From: Pseudomonadota bacterium | GTDB lineage: Bacteria > Pseudomonadota > Gammaproteobacteria > Pseudomonadales > Moraxellaceae | Assembly (NCBI GenBank): GCA_021804565.1 | Contig: JAJZHK010000016.1 | Location: 1-53,150, forward strand | Direction of reading: 5' to 3' | DNA length: 53,150 nt | In this document: positions 15,528 through 25,456 of the stretch, one piece after another | Position numbering within the stretch: position 1 is the stretch's first letter | How the letters are laid out: the number at the start of each line of letters is the position of its first letter | Made by a program: the position numbers and the translations under genes | The notes under the pieces: model-generated | The model's input: the letters and a program-made list of their open reading frames with translations, nothing else | Databases searched by the model: none | Told to the model about the DNA's origin: nothing

Positions 15528-17221
15528 GCATGATCACCCCACCCCGCTTGCAACGTCGTGACCTGCAGTTCTATCTGGTTTATGCCCTGCTCTTGATCCT
15601 GCTGGCCACACTGCGGCCTTTGGCCTTGCCCGATGAGGGGCGTTACGGCGATGTCGGCCGCTGGATGTTGCGTAGCGGCGACTGGCTGACGCCGCGTATC
15701 GATGGCCTGCCTTTCTTCCACAAGCCGCCCCTGCTTTATTGGTGTGAAGCGGCGCTGATGGGGGTGTTGGGGCCGCACCCCTGGGTGGCCCGGCTGGTGC
15801 CGGCGGCCCACGCCTGGCTGCTGGTGCTGGTCACGCAGCTCTATACCCTGCGTTTTCATGGTCATGCCCTGGCGCGGCGGGTAGCGCTGATGCTGGCCAG
15901 CTCGATGCTGGTTCTTGGGGGCGGCGACTACATCAACTGCGATATGCTGGTGGCCTGCTGGATCGCGATCTGCATTCTCTGTTTCGCCTGGGCCTTGCAG
16001 GCTCGCGGGCGTGAGACCCACCGCCTGGGGCGTTATGGGTTCCTCGCGGCGGCGCTCGGTCTGCTCGCCAAGGGCTTGATCGGTATCGCCCTGCCGGGTT
16101 TGGTGCTGCTGATCTGGATCGCCATGGAAAAGCGCTGGCGCGACCTTCTCCGCCTGCCCTGGGTGAGTGGCCTGGTGATCGCCCTGAGCCTGGGTCTGCC
16201 CTGGTTCATCCTGCTCGAGCGCGCCTACGGCGGCTTCTTCCACTATTTTTTCATCGAACAGCAGTTCTCGCGTTACGTCGGCAGCTCCTTCAATAACCGT
16301 CAGCCGCTGCCGTTTTATGTGCTCTGTCTGGCTCTGGGCTTCTTCCCCTTCAGTACCCTGCTGCGCTGGAAAATGGCCGATGCCAGTGCCGAGCTGCGTT
16401 CTGACCTTCGCCTGGCCTGGATCTGGCTGCTGACCATCCTGATCTTTTTCAGCATTCCGGTGTCCAAGCTGGTCGGCTACATCCTGCCGGTGATGCCGGC
16501 GCTGGCCTTGCTGGCTGCGGTGGCTTGGCCGCGCGCCTCTGGAGAACGCTCGACGCGGGTGCTCTATTTGCTCGGTGCCTTGATTTGGGCGCTGGCTGCC
16601 TTCGCCGTGACCCTGGCCCTGCCGGGCATGCCGGTGGTGGCTTGGCCACTACGCCTGCTCAGTGCGCTGCTGGGTCTGCTCTGGCTGGCCGGCCCTTTGC
16701 TGCATCGGCGCGGACACGGTCAGGCCTTGCTGCGTCTGTGGGCCTTGCAGTCCGTGCTGACTTTGTTCGTCGTCGCCGCCTTGCTGGCGACGCGGGTTGA
16801 TGACAAGGGCTCGAGCCTGCTGGCGGCAGCCCTGCTGCAAAAGCCGGCTCATGAACAGCTCATCGCCTATGGCGTGCTGCCTTTTGACCTGCCTTTTTAC
16901 CTCGATCGGCGCAGCGCCATCCCCATTTTGGGAGATTGGCGGGCACGTGAGCGCATGGTCAAGGACGATGGTGACCAGCAACTGATCGACGGCTTGCCCT
17001 TCGACCCCGCGGCCGCCTGGGTGCTCGCCGAGCGCAGCAGCCTGGCGCAGTGGGCCGCACGCTGGCCGCGTGCCTGGCTGGTCAGTACCGCCGGTGCACG
17101 CGATCCCCTGCTGAGCGCTTGTGCGCAGGCCGTAGGTCGTTATGGCGAGTATGCCCTCTGGCAGATCAAGGCAGCGGCAGATCAGGCAGATTGCCGGACA
17201 TCAGCTGCAGTCCCTCGATGA
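15524..17221 (+). CDS. ArnT-like lipid-linked glycosyltransferase (GT83 family)
   Basis: A 565-residue membrane glycosyltransferase with about 12 helices. The first periplasmic loop has the GT-C acidic motif LPDEGRYGDVGRWM, followed by GLPFFHKPPLLYWCEA, typical of ArnT and related GT83 enzymes that use undecaprenyl-phosphate-linked sugars. In ArnT the sugar is aminoarabinose and the acceptor lipid A; this protein may use another sugar, because no arn genes are nearby. The ATG overlaps the lptF stop by four bases (ATGA), linking it to LPS export. Its last 56 bases overlap the convergent hemY. The C-terminal soluble domain (about 430–565) is less conserved. Confidence 0.82.
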   Translation: MSMITPPRLQRRDLQFYLVYALLLILLATLRPLALPDEGRYGDVGRWMLRSGDWLTPRIDGLPFFHKPPLLYWCEAALMGVLGPHPWVARLVPAAHAWLLVLVTQLYTLRFHGHALARRVALMLASSMLVLGGGDYINCDMLVACWIAICILCFAWALQARGRETHRLGRYGFLAAALGLLAKGLIGIALPGLVLLIWIAMEKRWRDLLRLPWVSGLVIALSLGLPWFILLERAYGGFFHYFFIEQQFSRYVGSSFNNRQPLPFYVLCLALGFFPFSTLLRWKMADASAELRSDLRLAWIWLLTILIFFSIPVSKLVGYILPVMPALALLAAVAWPRASGERSTRVLYLLGALIWALAAFAVTLALPGMPVVAWPLRLLSALLGLLWLAGPLLHRRGHGQALLRLWALQSVLTLFVVAALLATRVDDKGSSLLAAALLQKPAHEQLIAYGVLPFDLPFYLDRRSAIPILGDWRARERMVKDDGDQQLIDGLPFDPAAAWVLAERSSLAQWAARWPRAWLVSTAGARDPLLSACAQAVGRYGEYALWQIKAAADQADCRTSAAVPR

Positions 17222-18386
17222 GGTAGCGCTGCGCCTGGTGGTCATTCATACGCACCAGCAGGCGTATCATTTCGGCGTAGGTCTCAGGATGTCTGGCCAG
17301 CTGCAAGGAGGACTCGAGATAGCCACGCGCCTCGCTGAACAGCCGGTTCTGCAGACAAAGACGCGCCAGCGCGCGCAGGAGCAGCGCGTCGTTGGGATGC
17401 TCCTTCTGCCACACCCGCGCTTGCTCCAGGGCTTGTGCCGGCTGTGTGCTGCGACAGCGCCCGAACAGATCGATCCAGGCCGGCTGCCACTGCTTGTGCA
17501 GCTGCTCACGCAAGAGCGCAAAGGCGAGGTCGTCATGATCGATCTTGATCAAGGCCTCGGCGTAAGCGCTCAGCAGGCTGGGCTCCTGGCGTAGCCGTCG
17601 CGGCAAAGCTTGCCAGTAGTCGCGCAGACGGCGCTCGGTGAAGTCACGATTGATGCGGGTGCCGCTGCCGGCGATAAAGGCGAGGACCTTTTCGTGGGCG
17701 TGCCGCTCCAGGCTCCAGGCTTTGCTGTCCTGCTGCGGCGCATGGCGGTGCAGGCTGGGCAGCAGTTCGGCAATTTCACCCCAGCGGCCCAGCTTGGAGA
17801 GGCTCTGCAAGAGCAGCTTGATGACCTCGACCTGACGGCCATATTGAGCGTGCAGGCTGCGCAGATTGATCGCCGCCTGCTCCCATTCCCCGCCATCCAG
17901 CTGCAGACGTGCGCGTGCCAGACCTGCGGCCAGACGGTGTCCCTGCTCCGCCGCTTGGTTGAGGTGCGCCTGCGCCCGGCTCATGGCGCCTTGCCCGGCC
18001 GCCGCGCGGGCCGCCAGCAGCTGCGCGGTCAGCGGTCTGTCGAGACCGCCTGCGGCTTGTCCAAGCAGGCGTTCAGCGCGCGCCCACAGTCCGCTTTCCA
18101 GGGCATCGCTACCTTGTTCGAGTTGTTTCAGGGCGCGGTCCTGGCGGCGGCGCCCCCACCACAGCTGCCAGGCGTCCGGCAGGTTCAGCAGGCGCAGCAG
18201 GACCTGGAGCAGCACAAAGACCAGCAGGATGGCGAGCACGCTGACCAGCAGCGCGGTCCACAGGCTGCTCTCGAGGGCCCAGCCCTGCCAGCTGATGAGG
18301 ACATAGCCGGGGTCGACGAGCAGCGCGCGGCCGAGCAGGCCACCTGCGAGCAGGCCGAGGAGCAGGAGCAGGTAGCTGCGCTTCAC
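17166..18386 (-). CDS. hemY: HemY, membrane-anchored TPR protein of the heme operon
   Basis: A 406-residue HemY. Two N-terminal membrane helices (about 5–25 and 42–65) enclose the conserved segment DPGYVLISWQGWALESSLW. A cytoplasmic TPR-like array follows, with repeats such as LWARAERLLGQAA, ALARLCLQNRLFSEARGYLE and the conserved tail. The gammaproteobacterial HemY is not protoporphyrinogen oxidase; it is thought to organise heme synthesis. It is last in the hemCDXY operon and overlaps hemX by four bases. The C-terminal coding region overlaps the convergent glycosyltransferase. Confidence 0.93.
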   Translation of the reverse strand: MKRSYLLLLLGLLAGGLLGRALLVDPGYVLISWQGWALESSLWTALLVSVLAILLVFVLLQVLLRLLNLPDAWQLWWGRRRQDRALKQLEQGSDALESGLWARAERLLGQAAGGLDRPLTAQLLAARAAAGQGAMSRAQAHLNQAAEQGHRLAAGLARARLQLDGGEWEQAAINLRSLHAQYGRQVEVIKLLLQSLSKLGRWGEIAELLPSLHRHAPQQDSKAWSLERHAHEKVLAFIAGSGTRINRDFTERRLRDYWQALPRRLRQEPSLLSAYAEALIKIDHDDLAFALLREQLHKQWQPAWIDLFGRCRSTQPAQALEQARVWQKEHPNDALLLRALARLCLQNRLFSEARGYLESSLQLARHPETYAEMIRLLVRMNDHQAQRYLIEGLQLMSGNLPDLPLP

Positions 18387-19288
18387 GGTGCGACTCCTTG
18401 CAGTTGCTGCAGGGCCTTCAGGCTGGCCTGAAGGTCAGGCAACGGTGCGCCCGGGTAGGCTTGCAGCAGCGCCTGCAACTCCTGGCGCGCCACACCCAGG
18501 GTCTGCGGATGGAGCAGCAGGGCATGGCGGGAGAGCTCCTGATCACAGGCGAGCAGGCTCTGCTGGTAGATGCCGCCCTGCCCGTGGAGCAAGGCCCAGG
18601 CGGCGCTTTGCAGCTGGGTTTGCAGGAGCAGGCTGAGCTCGCGCACTTCCAGAGCGCTGGGCAAGGGCAGCTGCAGCGTCGGCTCATGGTGGACGCGGAT
18701 CAGGTCCATGAAAGCCTGCCAACCGGCAGCCCAGCGTCCGGACAGCGTCGCGGCGGCGGCAGGATGGCTGAGCGCAGGGACCTCCAGATGCGCCACCGGC
18801 AAGGGCAGCTGCAGATCCGCGAGCAGATGGCTCAAGGCCTGCAGGCGCAGATAGAGCGCCGGCAGGTCGCTATGGGGGGTGTTTTTGAGGGCCAGCTCAT
18901 CCTCCGCCAGGGCTGCGCGTAGCGGCAGCCAGTCGGGAGACTCTTCGCCTTGGGCCAGTTCGATCGCCGACTGCAGCAGGGCCTGTGCCTCGCCCGGGTT
19001 TCTGTCCAGGCGCAGTTCACGCTCGGCCAGATGCAGGTCAAAGGCTATTTCTTGCTGCTTCCACAAGCTCAGGCGCCGGTGGTCCTGGCTGAGGTTCTCT
19101 TCCCAGACGCTGCGCTGCGCCAAGCGTCTTTGCAGGTTCGCCACCTGCAGGGCCTGCGTTTGCAGGGCCTGTTGCTGCTGGCGCAGGCTCGTCCGCAAGG
19201 CCAGGTCCTGCTGCCAGAGGATCGCAAGACCCGCAGCAAGCAGTGCCAGCTGCAGAAGAAACCAGATCACGCGTGCAGTTTTGGACAT
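18383..19288 (-). CDS. hemX: HemX, membrane-anchored coiled-coil protein of the heme operon
   Basis: A 301-residue protein with one N-terminal membrane helix (about 8–26) and a long Gln/Leu-rich coiled coil (about 28–65). An all-helical periplasmic domain follows. It is annotated in many genomes as an uroporphyrinogen-III methyltransferase because of early mislabelling, but it lacks SAM-binding motifs. Position between hemD and hemY and the layout identify HemX. It is somewhat shorter than E. coli HemX (393 aa) because the acidic/proline-rich N-terminal extension is missing. Confidence 0.9.
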   Translation of the reverse strand: MSKTARVIWFLLQLALLAAGLAILWQQDLALRTSLRQQQQALQTQALQVANLQRRLAQRSVWEENLSQDHRRLSLWKQQEIAFDLHLAERELRLDRNPGEAQALLQSAIELAQGEESPDWLPLRAALAEDELALKNTPHSDLPALYLRLQALSHLLADLQLPLPVAHLEVPALSHPAAAATLSGRWAAGWQAFMDLIRVHHEPTLQLPLPSALEVRELSLLLQTQLQSAAWALLHGQGGIYQQSLLACDQELSRHALLLHPQTLGVARQELQALLQAYPGAPLPDLQASLKALQQLQGVAP

Positions 19289-19300
19289 GCTTGAGGTCTC

Positions 19301-20065
19301 CTAGACCCGGGTTGACGAGGCTGCCGCCACAGCCAGCAAGGCTGATTCTATATCATCATCACGGGCACCGGCGGCGACGATGATGTCTGGCGCGCCCTGT
19401 TCGGCGGCGAGCTCGGCCAGGCGTGGGCTGATCACCAGCAGACGGTGTTGCAGCCAGCGCTGACCCGCACAGTGCCGCCAGTGATGCAGGGACTCGGCGC
19501 TGGTGATGAGGACGATGAGCTGGGGCTGCGCATCCAGCAGGGTGGCGATGCGCAGGGTGCTGGCGGCGGGCAGGACGCGCTGGTAGACCTCGAGGTAGGC
19601 GACCTCACAGCCGCGCTCTTGCAGGGTCTGCGCCAACAGTTCGCGGCCACCTTGACCACGCACGATGAGCACCCGCTGCACCGACTGCAGGGAGGCCATG
19701 TCGAGCAGACCTTCACTGCTCGCCGTGGCCGGCGTCAGCGCCGTCAGCCCACGCTCTTCGAGCTGGCAGGCGGTACTCGGTCCAACCGCATAGAGGGTCT
19801 TCCTGAGCAGAGCCGCTTGCTGCTTGCGCAACAGCGGTACCCCATACATGACCGCCGCGGCACTGACGAAGATGAGTGCGTCAGGGGCCGGCGACAGCGC
19901 CGCGCTGATCGCCGCCGGCGACGGCAGCAAGGGCTGGATCTCGAGCAAGGCGATGGCTTCGCAGTAAGCCCCCAGTTGCGCCAGGCGCAGGCAGAGACGT
20001 TCTCCAGCCGGTTCGGGTCGGGTGACCAGAATGCTGAGCCCTGCCAGTGCCAGCGGCTCAGTCAT
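19301..20065 (-). CDS. hemD: Uroporphyrinogen-III synthase HemD
   Basis: A 254-residue protein that cyclises hydroxymethylbilane to uroporphyrinogen III with inversion of ring D. The N-terminus [15 protein letters not shown], the middle [14 protein letters not shown] and [15 protein letters not shown], and later [17 protein letters not shown] and [10 protein letters not shown] follow the family in order. The start chosen (ATG at 20065) overlaps hemC by eight bases and begins directly at the conserved strand; the longer frame upstream is the complement of hemC. Confidence 0.93.
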   Translation of the reverse strand: MTEPLALAGLSILVTRPEPAGERLCLRLAQLGAYCEAIALLEIQPLLPSPAAISAALSPAPDALIFVSAAAVMYGVPLLRKQQAALLRKTLYAVGPSTACQLEERGLTALTPATASSEGLLDMASLQSVQRVLIVRGQGGRELLAQTLQERGCEVAYLEVYQRVLPAASTLRIATLLDAQPQLIVLITSAESLHHWRHCAGQRWLQHRLLVISPRLAELAAEQGAPDIIVAAGARDDDIESALLAVAAASSTRV

Positions 20066-20984
20066 GCAAGGCCTCGAGCAGTTCGGCGGCGCCTTGCGCG
20101 AGGAGGTCCTCGGCGATCCTGAGACCCAGGATTTCCGCTTCGGCGCGGGGCAGGCACCGTTCGGCGCGCAGCATGCGGCGGCCATCGAGCGAGGCGACCA
20201 GCCCGCGCAGGCGCAGCTCGTCACCGAGAATTTCGGCGTGGCCGGCGATGGGCACCTGACATCCTCCGGCGAGGCGCCGGTTCATGGCGCGCTCGGCGCT
20301 GACCTGTGCCGCGCTGCGGGGATCGTGCAAGGGCCGCAGCAGTTCCTGCAGGCGCACGTCATCGCTGCGGCACTCGATGCCGACCGCGCCCTGGCCGACG
20401 GCAGGCAGCAGGTGATCGGTGGACAAAGCCGCGGTGATGCGGGCGCCGAGGCCGAGGCGGACGAGACCGGCGCAGGCCAGGACGATGGCGTCATAGTCGC
20501 CGGCGTCGAGCTTGGCCAGGCGGGTGTTGACATTGCCGCGCAGGTCGCTGATGCGCAGGTCCGGGCGCAGCGCGCGCAGCTGTGACTGACGGCGCAGGCT
20601 GGAGGTGCCGACCCGGGCGCCCTCCGGCAAGGCGAGGATGTCACCGCCCAGCGGTGAGACCAGCGCATCGCGGGGATCTTCACGCGGGCAGATGGCGGCC
20701 AGCATCAGGCCTTCGGGAAAGGCCATCGGTACGTCCTTCATCGAGTGCACCGCCAGATCGGCGCGGCCATCGAGCAGGGCCAGTTCGAGTTCCTTGACGA
20801 AGAGGCCCTTGCCGCCGATTTTGGCCAGCGGCGTGTCGAGTATTTTGTCGCCCTGGGTGCTCATGGTCAGCAGTTCCACCTGCAAACCAGGATGGGCGCG
20901 CATCAGGCGCTCACGAACGTCATGGGCTTGCCACAGGGCCAGGGGGCTTTTACGGGTGGCGATGGTCAGGGTTGGGCTCACCAC
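20058..20984 (-). CDS. hemC: Hydroxymethylbilane synthase HemC
   Basis: A 308-residue porphobilinogen deaminase. Conserved parts are [14 protein letters not shown] at the N-terminus, [29 protein letters not shown] with the substrate-binding residues, [13 protein letters not shown], and the cofactor cysteine in [13 protein letters not shown] (near 242), to which the dipyrromethane is attached. Length is standard. It is first in hemCDXY and divergent from the WaaE-like gene across a 172-base gap. Confidence 0.97.
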   Translation of the reverse strand: MVSPTLTIATRKSPLALWQAHDVRERLMRAHPGLQVELLTMSTQGDKILDTPLAKIGGKGLFVKELELALLDGRADLAVHSMKDVPMAFPEGLMLAAICPREDPRDALVSPLGGDILALPEGARVGTSSLRRQSQLRALRPDLRISDLRGNVNTRLAKLDAGDYDAIVLACAGLVRLGLGARITAALSTDHLLPAVGQGAVGIECRSDDVRLQELLRPLHDPRSAAQVSAERAMNRRLAGGCQVPIAGHAEILGDELRLRGLVASLDGRRMLRAERCLPRAEAEILGLRIAEDLLAQGAAELLEALHD

Positions 20985-21100
20985 GAAGATCTCTTGCAGT
21001 CGATGTGGCTAATTTAGCCTGAATGGCGCTGCGGCGAAAGGCATCCGCGCCGCGAGAGCCAAGATGACAGGGATGGGCGCACCGGTGATCGCCACAGATT

Positions 21101-21109
21101 TGCTAGAAT
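21101..21109 (+). promoter_or_regulatory. Extended −10 promoter element for the WaaE-like gene
   Basis: TGC-TAGAAT fits an extended −10 (TGn plus five of six TATAAT bases) and lies 48 bases before the ATG. No good −35 is visible at the right distance, which extended −10 promoters do not need. Confidence 0.45.
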
Positions 21110-21156
21110 GCGACGCCGAGACTCAGGCCTGGGTCAGCGATTGATGGAGGGTATCT

Positions 21157-21924
21157 ATGAAACTGAGTGCTGTGCTGATCACACTCAATGAGGCGGCGCG
21201 CATCGACAGCTGCCTGCGTGCCCTGGCCTTCTGCGATGAGATCGTCGTCGTCGACTCCGGCAGCCGTGACGACACCTGTGCCCGTGCGCAGGCCCTCGGC
21301 GCACGGGTGCTGCACCAGGCCTGGCTGGGCTTTGGTCCGCAAAAGCAGTTTGCGGTCGAACAGGCCCGCCATGACTGGGTGCTCTGTATCGATGCCGATG
21401 AGTGCGTCAGTCCGCAGCTGGCCGCGTCGATCCAGGCCGCCTTGCGCGATCCGCAAGCCGTCGCTTACCGTTTCGCACGCTGCAACCGTTTCCTCGGTCG
21501 CTGGTTACGCCATGGTGAAGGCTATCCGGACTGGAGCTTGCGTCTTTTCGACCGCCGCCATGCGCACTGGAGCCAGGATGCCGTCCATGAAAAAGTCGAA
21601 GTGCAAGGACACGTTGCCACCTTGCGCGGTGATCTCCTGCACGAATCGCAGGAGACCCTGGCGCGTTATCTGGAGAAGCAAAATCGTTACACCGACCTGC
21701 AGGCGGCCATGCTGCTGGCGCGTGGTCGACGCTACTCCAGCGTCAAGATGCTGACGAGCCCTCTCTTTCGTTTTTTGCGCTTTTACGTCATCAAGGCCGG
21801 CTTTCTCGATGGTCGCGCCGGCCTCATTCATATCCTCATCGGCTGCCAGAACAGCTTTTTCAAATACGCCAAGCTCCATGAGGCCGAGCAGTTGCAGCGC
21901 CAGAACGCCGCTCAGAAAAGCTGA
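21157..21924 (+). CDS. WaaE/KdtX-like family 2 glycosyltransferase (LPS core)
   Basis: A 255-residue GT-A enzyme. The start LSAVLITLNEAARI and the segment EIVVVDSGSRDDTCARAQ are the GT2 nucleotide-binding fold, and VLCIDADECVS contains the metal-binding DxD. The pattern FNRFLGRWLRHGEGYPDW-like (here CNRFLGRWLRHG), VHEKVEV and the C-terminal KFLRFYVIKAGFLDG-like region match WaaE, a beta-1,4-glucosyltransferase acting on the inner core heptose. The precise sugar is not provable. Its end overlaps the convergent ponA by 13 bases. Confidence 0.87.
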   Translation: MKLSAVLITLNEAARIDSCLRALAFCDEIVVVDSGSRDDTCARAQALGARVLHQAWLGFGPQKQFAVEQARHDWVLCIDADECVSPQLAASIQAALRDPQAVAYRFARCNRFLGRWLRHGEGYPDWSLRLFDRRHAHWSQDAVHEKVEVQGHVATLRGDLLHESQETLARYLEKQNRYTDLQAAMLLARGRRYSSVKMLTSPLFRFLRFYVIKAGFLDGRAGLIHILIGCQNSFFKYAKLHEAEQLQRQNAAQKS

Positions 21925-24218
21925 TCGTTGGTGTTGGCCGGCGTCGTCGGCGCCGCGGGCACCTTGTCGGCGGGCAGGTATTCGGTATAACCCTCAGGAT
22001 CGCTGGCGCTGGTCGGCGCCCCGGTGCTTTTGCTGATCCATACGGCGCTCAGGCCGGCCGGCCGGCTCCAGCCCAACTGCGGCTGGTCATGGAGGGCATA
22101 GGCCATGAAGCGGTTCCAGATCGGTACAGCGGCGACCCCGCCGAACTCGCCATTGCCCAAAGGCGCCGGTGTGTCAAAGCCGACCCAGGTGACGGTGGCC
22201 AGGGTCGGGCTATAGCCGTCAAACCAGGCGTCGCGGGCCTCATTGGTGGTGCCGGTCTTGCCGGCAACGTCACTGCGGCCTATGGCCAGGGCGCCACGCC
22301 CGGTGCCGTGCAGGATCACGTCGTGAAGGATGGAGTTGATTTCAAAGGCGACCGTCGCCGGTATCACGCGCGGAGCGCTGGCGCTGCCTGCGGCACAGTC
22401 ATCACAGACGCTGAGTGGATGCGCACGAAAGAGGACCTTGCCACGCGCATCGCTGATGTGGTCGATGAAGTAGGGGTTGATGCGGTGGCCGCCGTTGGCG
22501 AAGGTGGCGTAGGCGGTCAGCATCTGCAGCGGCAGGAAGTCGGCGGAGCCCAATGCCAGGGTGAGATTGCGCGGCATGGCCTCTGTCGGCAGACCGAAAC
22601 GCTGGCAGTAATCGATCGCGGTGTTGACCCCCAGGCTCTGTAGCAGGCGTATGGACACCAGGTTGCGTGACAGGTAGAGCGCCCGTCGCAAGGTGATCGG
22701 ACCCATGAACTCGCCATCGTCGTTCTGTGGCTGCCAGAGGCGGTCGCCAAAACTGAAGCTGAGCGGGCCATCGTTGATCATGCTGGCTGGGGTGTAGCCG
22801 TGTTCGAGGGCGGCGGCGTAGATGAAAGGCTTGAGGGAGGAACCGACCTGACGGCCGCCCTGGATGACACGATTGAATTTGCTGGCAAAGAAGTCAAAGC
22901 CACCGACCATGGCCTGCAGGGCACCATTGCGGGGGTCGAGGGCGACCAGCAGACCCTGCACCTTGGGCAGCTCGGTCAGCTCCCAGCCGTGATCCCGGCG
23001 CACGCAGCGTATGATGTCGCCAGCTTTGGCCAGTTCCGCCGGTCGTGTCGGCGGCAGCCCGATGCGGCCATTGGGCAGGGCGCGGCGCGCCCATGACAGC
23101 CCTGACCAGGGAATGCTGATGAGCTCGCCGTCACGCAAGGTGACGGACAGGCTGTCCGCCGTTACCGCCGTCACCAGCCCGGGGATCATGCCGTTGATGG
23201 TGTTGTAGTCGGTGAGGCTGTCCAGGCTGGCGTCATGCGCCTCAGGCCCGCGGTAGCCATGGCGGTGGTCGTAGTCGATCAGGCCGTCGCGCACGGCCAG
23301 ATTGGCCGCATTCTGACGATTGCCTTCGACCGTGGTATAGACCTTCCAGCCGGAGGTGTAGACGGCCTCGCCATAGCGTTTGACCAGGGTGTCGCGTACC
23401 AGCTCGGCCAGGTAGAGACCATTGACCTCGGAGACCGTGCCGCGATAGTTGAGACCGAGGGGGGCGTGCACCGCTTTCTCGTACTGGGCGGCGGTGATCG
23501 AGCCGAGGCTGCGCATGCGGCCGAGTATCCAGTTGCGGCGTTCGAGCGCACGCGGCGCGTTGTCGACCGGGTTGTAACGGGAGGGGGCCTTGGGCAAACC
23601 GGCGATGAGCGCCATCTGATCGATGCTCAGATCGCGGATGTTCTTGCCAAAATAGACCTGCGCCGCCGCAGCGATGCCATAAGCGCGGTGGCCGAGGAAG
23701 ATCTTGTTGACGTAGAGGGTGAGGATCTCCTGTTTGGTCAGCGACTGCTCGATCTCGTGCGCCAGCAGGATCTCGGTGAACTTGCGTGAGAAGGTGCGTT
23801 CCTGGCTGAGGAAGTAATTCTTGGCCACCTGCATGGTGATGGTCGAGCCGCCGGACTGGATGCTTCCGTGCATGAGCAGTTCGATGGCGGCGCGCGCCAG
23901 GCCGCGAGGGTCGATGCCTTCGTGGCTGAAAAAGCGGTCGTCTTCAGCGGCGGTGACCGCCTTGATAAACATCGGCGGAATCTGGCGGTAGCTCAGGGGG
24001 GTGGTGTGTTCATCACCATACTCAGCGATCAGCTGGCCATCGCGACTGAGCACCTGCAAGGGGGTTTTGAAGCGGAAATGTTTGAGACTGGCGACGTCCG
24101 GCAGTTGCGGTAGCAGCAGGATGTAAATGCCGCAGGCGATGAGCAGTAGGCCACAAAATGGAAAAAGTACGAGCATCAACCATAAAGGATATGCACTAGA
24201 CTCAGAAGATGTATTCAT
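21912..24218 (-). CDS. mrcA: Penicillin-binding protein 1A (bifunctional transglycosylase/transpeptidase)
   Basis: A 768-residue class A PBP (ponA in Pseudomonas naming). One membrane helix (about 12–35) precedes the GT51 transglycosylase domain with AAEDDRFFSHEGID and GGSTITMQVAKNYFLS, where the first Glu is catalytic. A region inserted before the transpeptidase (about 310–420) resembles the OB-like domain of PBP1A. The transpeptidase motifs are SSLK in GGRQVGSSLKPFIY, SRN in YLSRNLVS, and KTG in AGKTGTTNEARDAW. Divergent ponA–pilM is a conserved Pseudomonas arrangement. It is slightly shorter than usual (about 820), mainly in the C-terminal tail. Confidence 0.96.
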   Translation of the reverse strand: MNTSSESSAYPLWLMLVLFPFCGLLLIACGIYILLLPQLPDVASLKHFRFKTPLQVLSRDGQLIAEYGDEHTTPLSYRQIPPMFIKAVTAAEDDRFFSHEGIDPRGLARAAIELLMHGSIQSGGSTITMQVAKNYFLSQERTFSRKFTEILLAHEIEQSLTKQEILTLYVNKIFLGHRAYGIAAAAQVYFGKNIRDLSIDQMALIAGLPKAPSRYNPVDNAPRALERRNWILGRMRSLGSITAAQYEKAVHAPLGLNYRGTVSEVNGLYLAELVRDTLVKRYGEAVYTSGWKVYTTVEGNRQNAANLAVRDGLIDYDHRHGYRGPEAHDASLDSLTDYNTINGMIPGLVTAVTADSLSVTLRDGELISIPWSGLSWARRALPNGRIGLPPTRPAELAKAGDIIRCVRRDHGWELTELPKVQGLLVALDPRNGALQAMVGGFDFFASKFNRVIQGGRQVGSSLKPFIYAAALEHGYTPASMINDGPLSFSFGDRLWQPQNDDGEFMGPITLRRALYLSRNLVSIRLLQSLGVNTAIDYCQRFGLPTEAMPRNLTLALGSADFLPLQMLTAYATFANGGHRINPYFIDHISDARGKVLFRAHPLSVCDDCAAGSASAPRVIPATVAFEINSILHDVILHGTGRGALAIGRSDVAGKTGTTNEARDAWFDGYSPTLATVTWVGFDTPAPLGNGEFGGVAAVPIWNRFMAYALHDQPQLGWSRPAGLSAVWISKSTGAPTSASDPEGYTEYLPADKVPAAPTTPANTNDQLF

Positions 24219-24397
24219 TGGCGGTCAAAGGCTTAAGTCTGCCGATCGAGGGTCCGAGAGAGAACCGCTAAATTATAAGCTTAAATCGGTCTTGAGATCA
24301 CGTTGCAAAGCTGCTAGGACTAGTATTTAATGTAGTGGTGCATGATTTGATTCTAAGTCTGCATTTTCGATAGAAAAAAGAGCAAGGAAGAACCAAC

Positions 24398-25456
24398 GTG
24401 CTGCCCTTCCTGAGAAAAAAATCGAATGATCAGCTGGGTCTGGACATCAGCTCAAGCTCGATCAAGATGCTGGAACTGTCGCGCCAGGGTGATCGCTATC
24501 ATGTCGAGAACTATGGTGTCGAGCCTTTGCCGGCGCAGGCGGTGAGCGATACCAACATCAGCGACGTCGAGGCTGTCGGTGAGACTTTGTCGCGCCTGAT
24601 CGCGCGCACCAAGACCGGCCTGCGTAAGGCGGCGGTGGCGATGCCGGAGTCGCTGGTATGGTCGCGCACCGTAGAAATGGACGGTGGCCTCAACGAGGAC
24701 GAAATGGAAAGCCAGATCCGTGTTGAGGCGGATCAGCTGGTGCCCTTTCCGCTCGATGAGGTGGCGCTGGACTTTGCCGTGCTCGGCCCCTCGGAGACCA
24801 ACCCTCACCAGGTCGTCGTGCAACTGGCCGCGTCGCGCAATGAAAACATCGAATTGCGACGTGATGCTCTCGAGATCGGTGGCGTGACCGCCAAAACCAT
24901 AGACCTTGAGTCCTATGCCATGGAGCGGGCTTTCGACCTGCTCGCCGACAGCCTCGACGTGCGCGGCAAAGTGGTCGGTATCGTCGACATCGGCGCCACC
25001 ACGACCAACTTCCATGTCATCGCCCAGGATCGCATGATCTACCAGCGTTCGCAGATCTTCGGGGGCAAGCAGCTGACCGAAGAGATCCAGCGGCGTTATG
25101 GCCTGACCCAGGAAGAGGCCGGCATGGTGAAAAAGCATGGTGGCCTGCCCGACAATTACGAAATGGAAGTGTTGCAGCCCTTCAAGGAAGCCGCAACGCA
25201 ACAGGTGCAGCGTTGCCTGCAGCTGTTTTTTTCGTCGACCTCGTACAACGACGTCGATCACCTCCTGCTGGCAGGCGGTTCCGCCTCGATCGCCGGTCTG
25301 GCGCAACTGGTGCAGGACAAGCTGGGCCGTCCGGTCAGCGTTGCCAATCCCTTCGTCAATATGTCGATCTCCAGTCGGGTCAATGCCGCTGCCTTGAGCA
25401 TGGATGCACCAGCTTTGATGATCGCTTGTGGCCTGGCCCTGAGGAGTTTTGATTGA
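24398..25456 (+). CDS. pilM: Type IV pilus inner-membrane platform protein PilM
   Basis: A 352-residue actin-like protein. Nucleotide-binding segments are LGLDISSSSIKMLEL near the start, GIVDIGATTTNFHV in the middle and LLLAGGSASIAGL near the end, and EIQRRYGL lies between. PilM is cytoplasmic and binds the N-terminus of PilN, linking motor ATPases to the alignment complex. It starts at GTG with AAGGAAG seven bases upstream. It is first in pilMNOPQ and overlaps pilN by one base. Confidence 0.96.
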   Translation: MLPFLRKKSNDQLGLDISSSSIKMLELSRQGDRYHVENYGVEPLPAQAVSDTNISDVEAVGETLSRLIARTKTGLRKAAVAMPESLVWSRTVEMDGGLNEDEMESQIRVEADQLVPFPLDEVALDFAVLGPSETNPHQVVVQLAASRNENIELRRDALEIGGVTAKTIDLESYAMERAFDLLADSLDVRGKVVGIVDIGATTTNFHVIAQDRMIYQRSQIFGGKQLTEEIQRRYGLTQEEAGMVKKHGGLPDNYEMEVLQPFKEAATQQVQRCLQLFFSSTSYNDVDHLLLAGGSASIAGLAQLVQDKLGRPVSVANPFVNMSISSRVNAAALSMDAPALMIACGLALRSFD

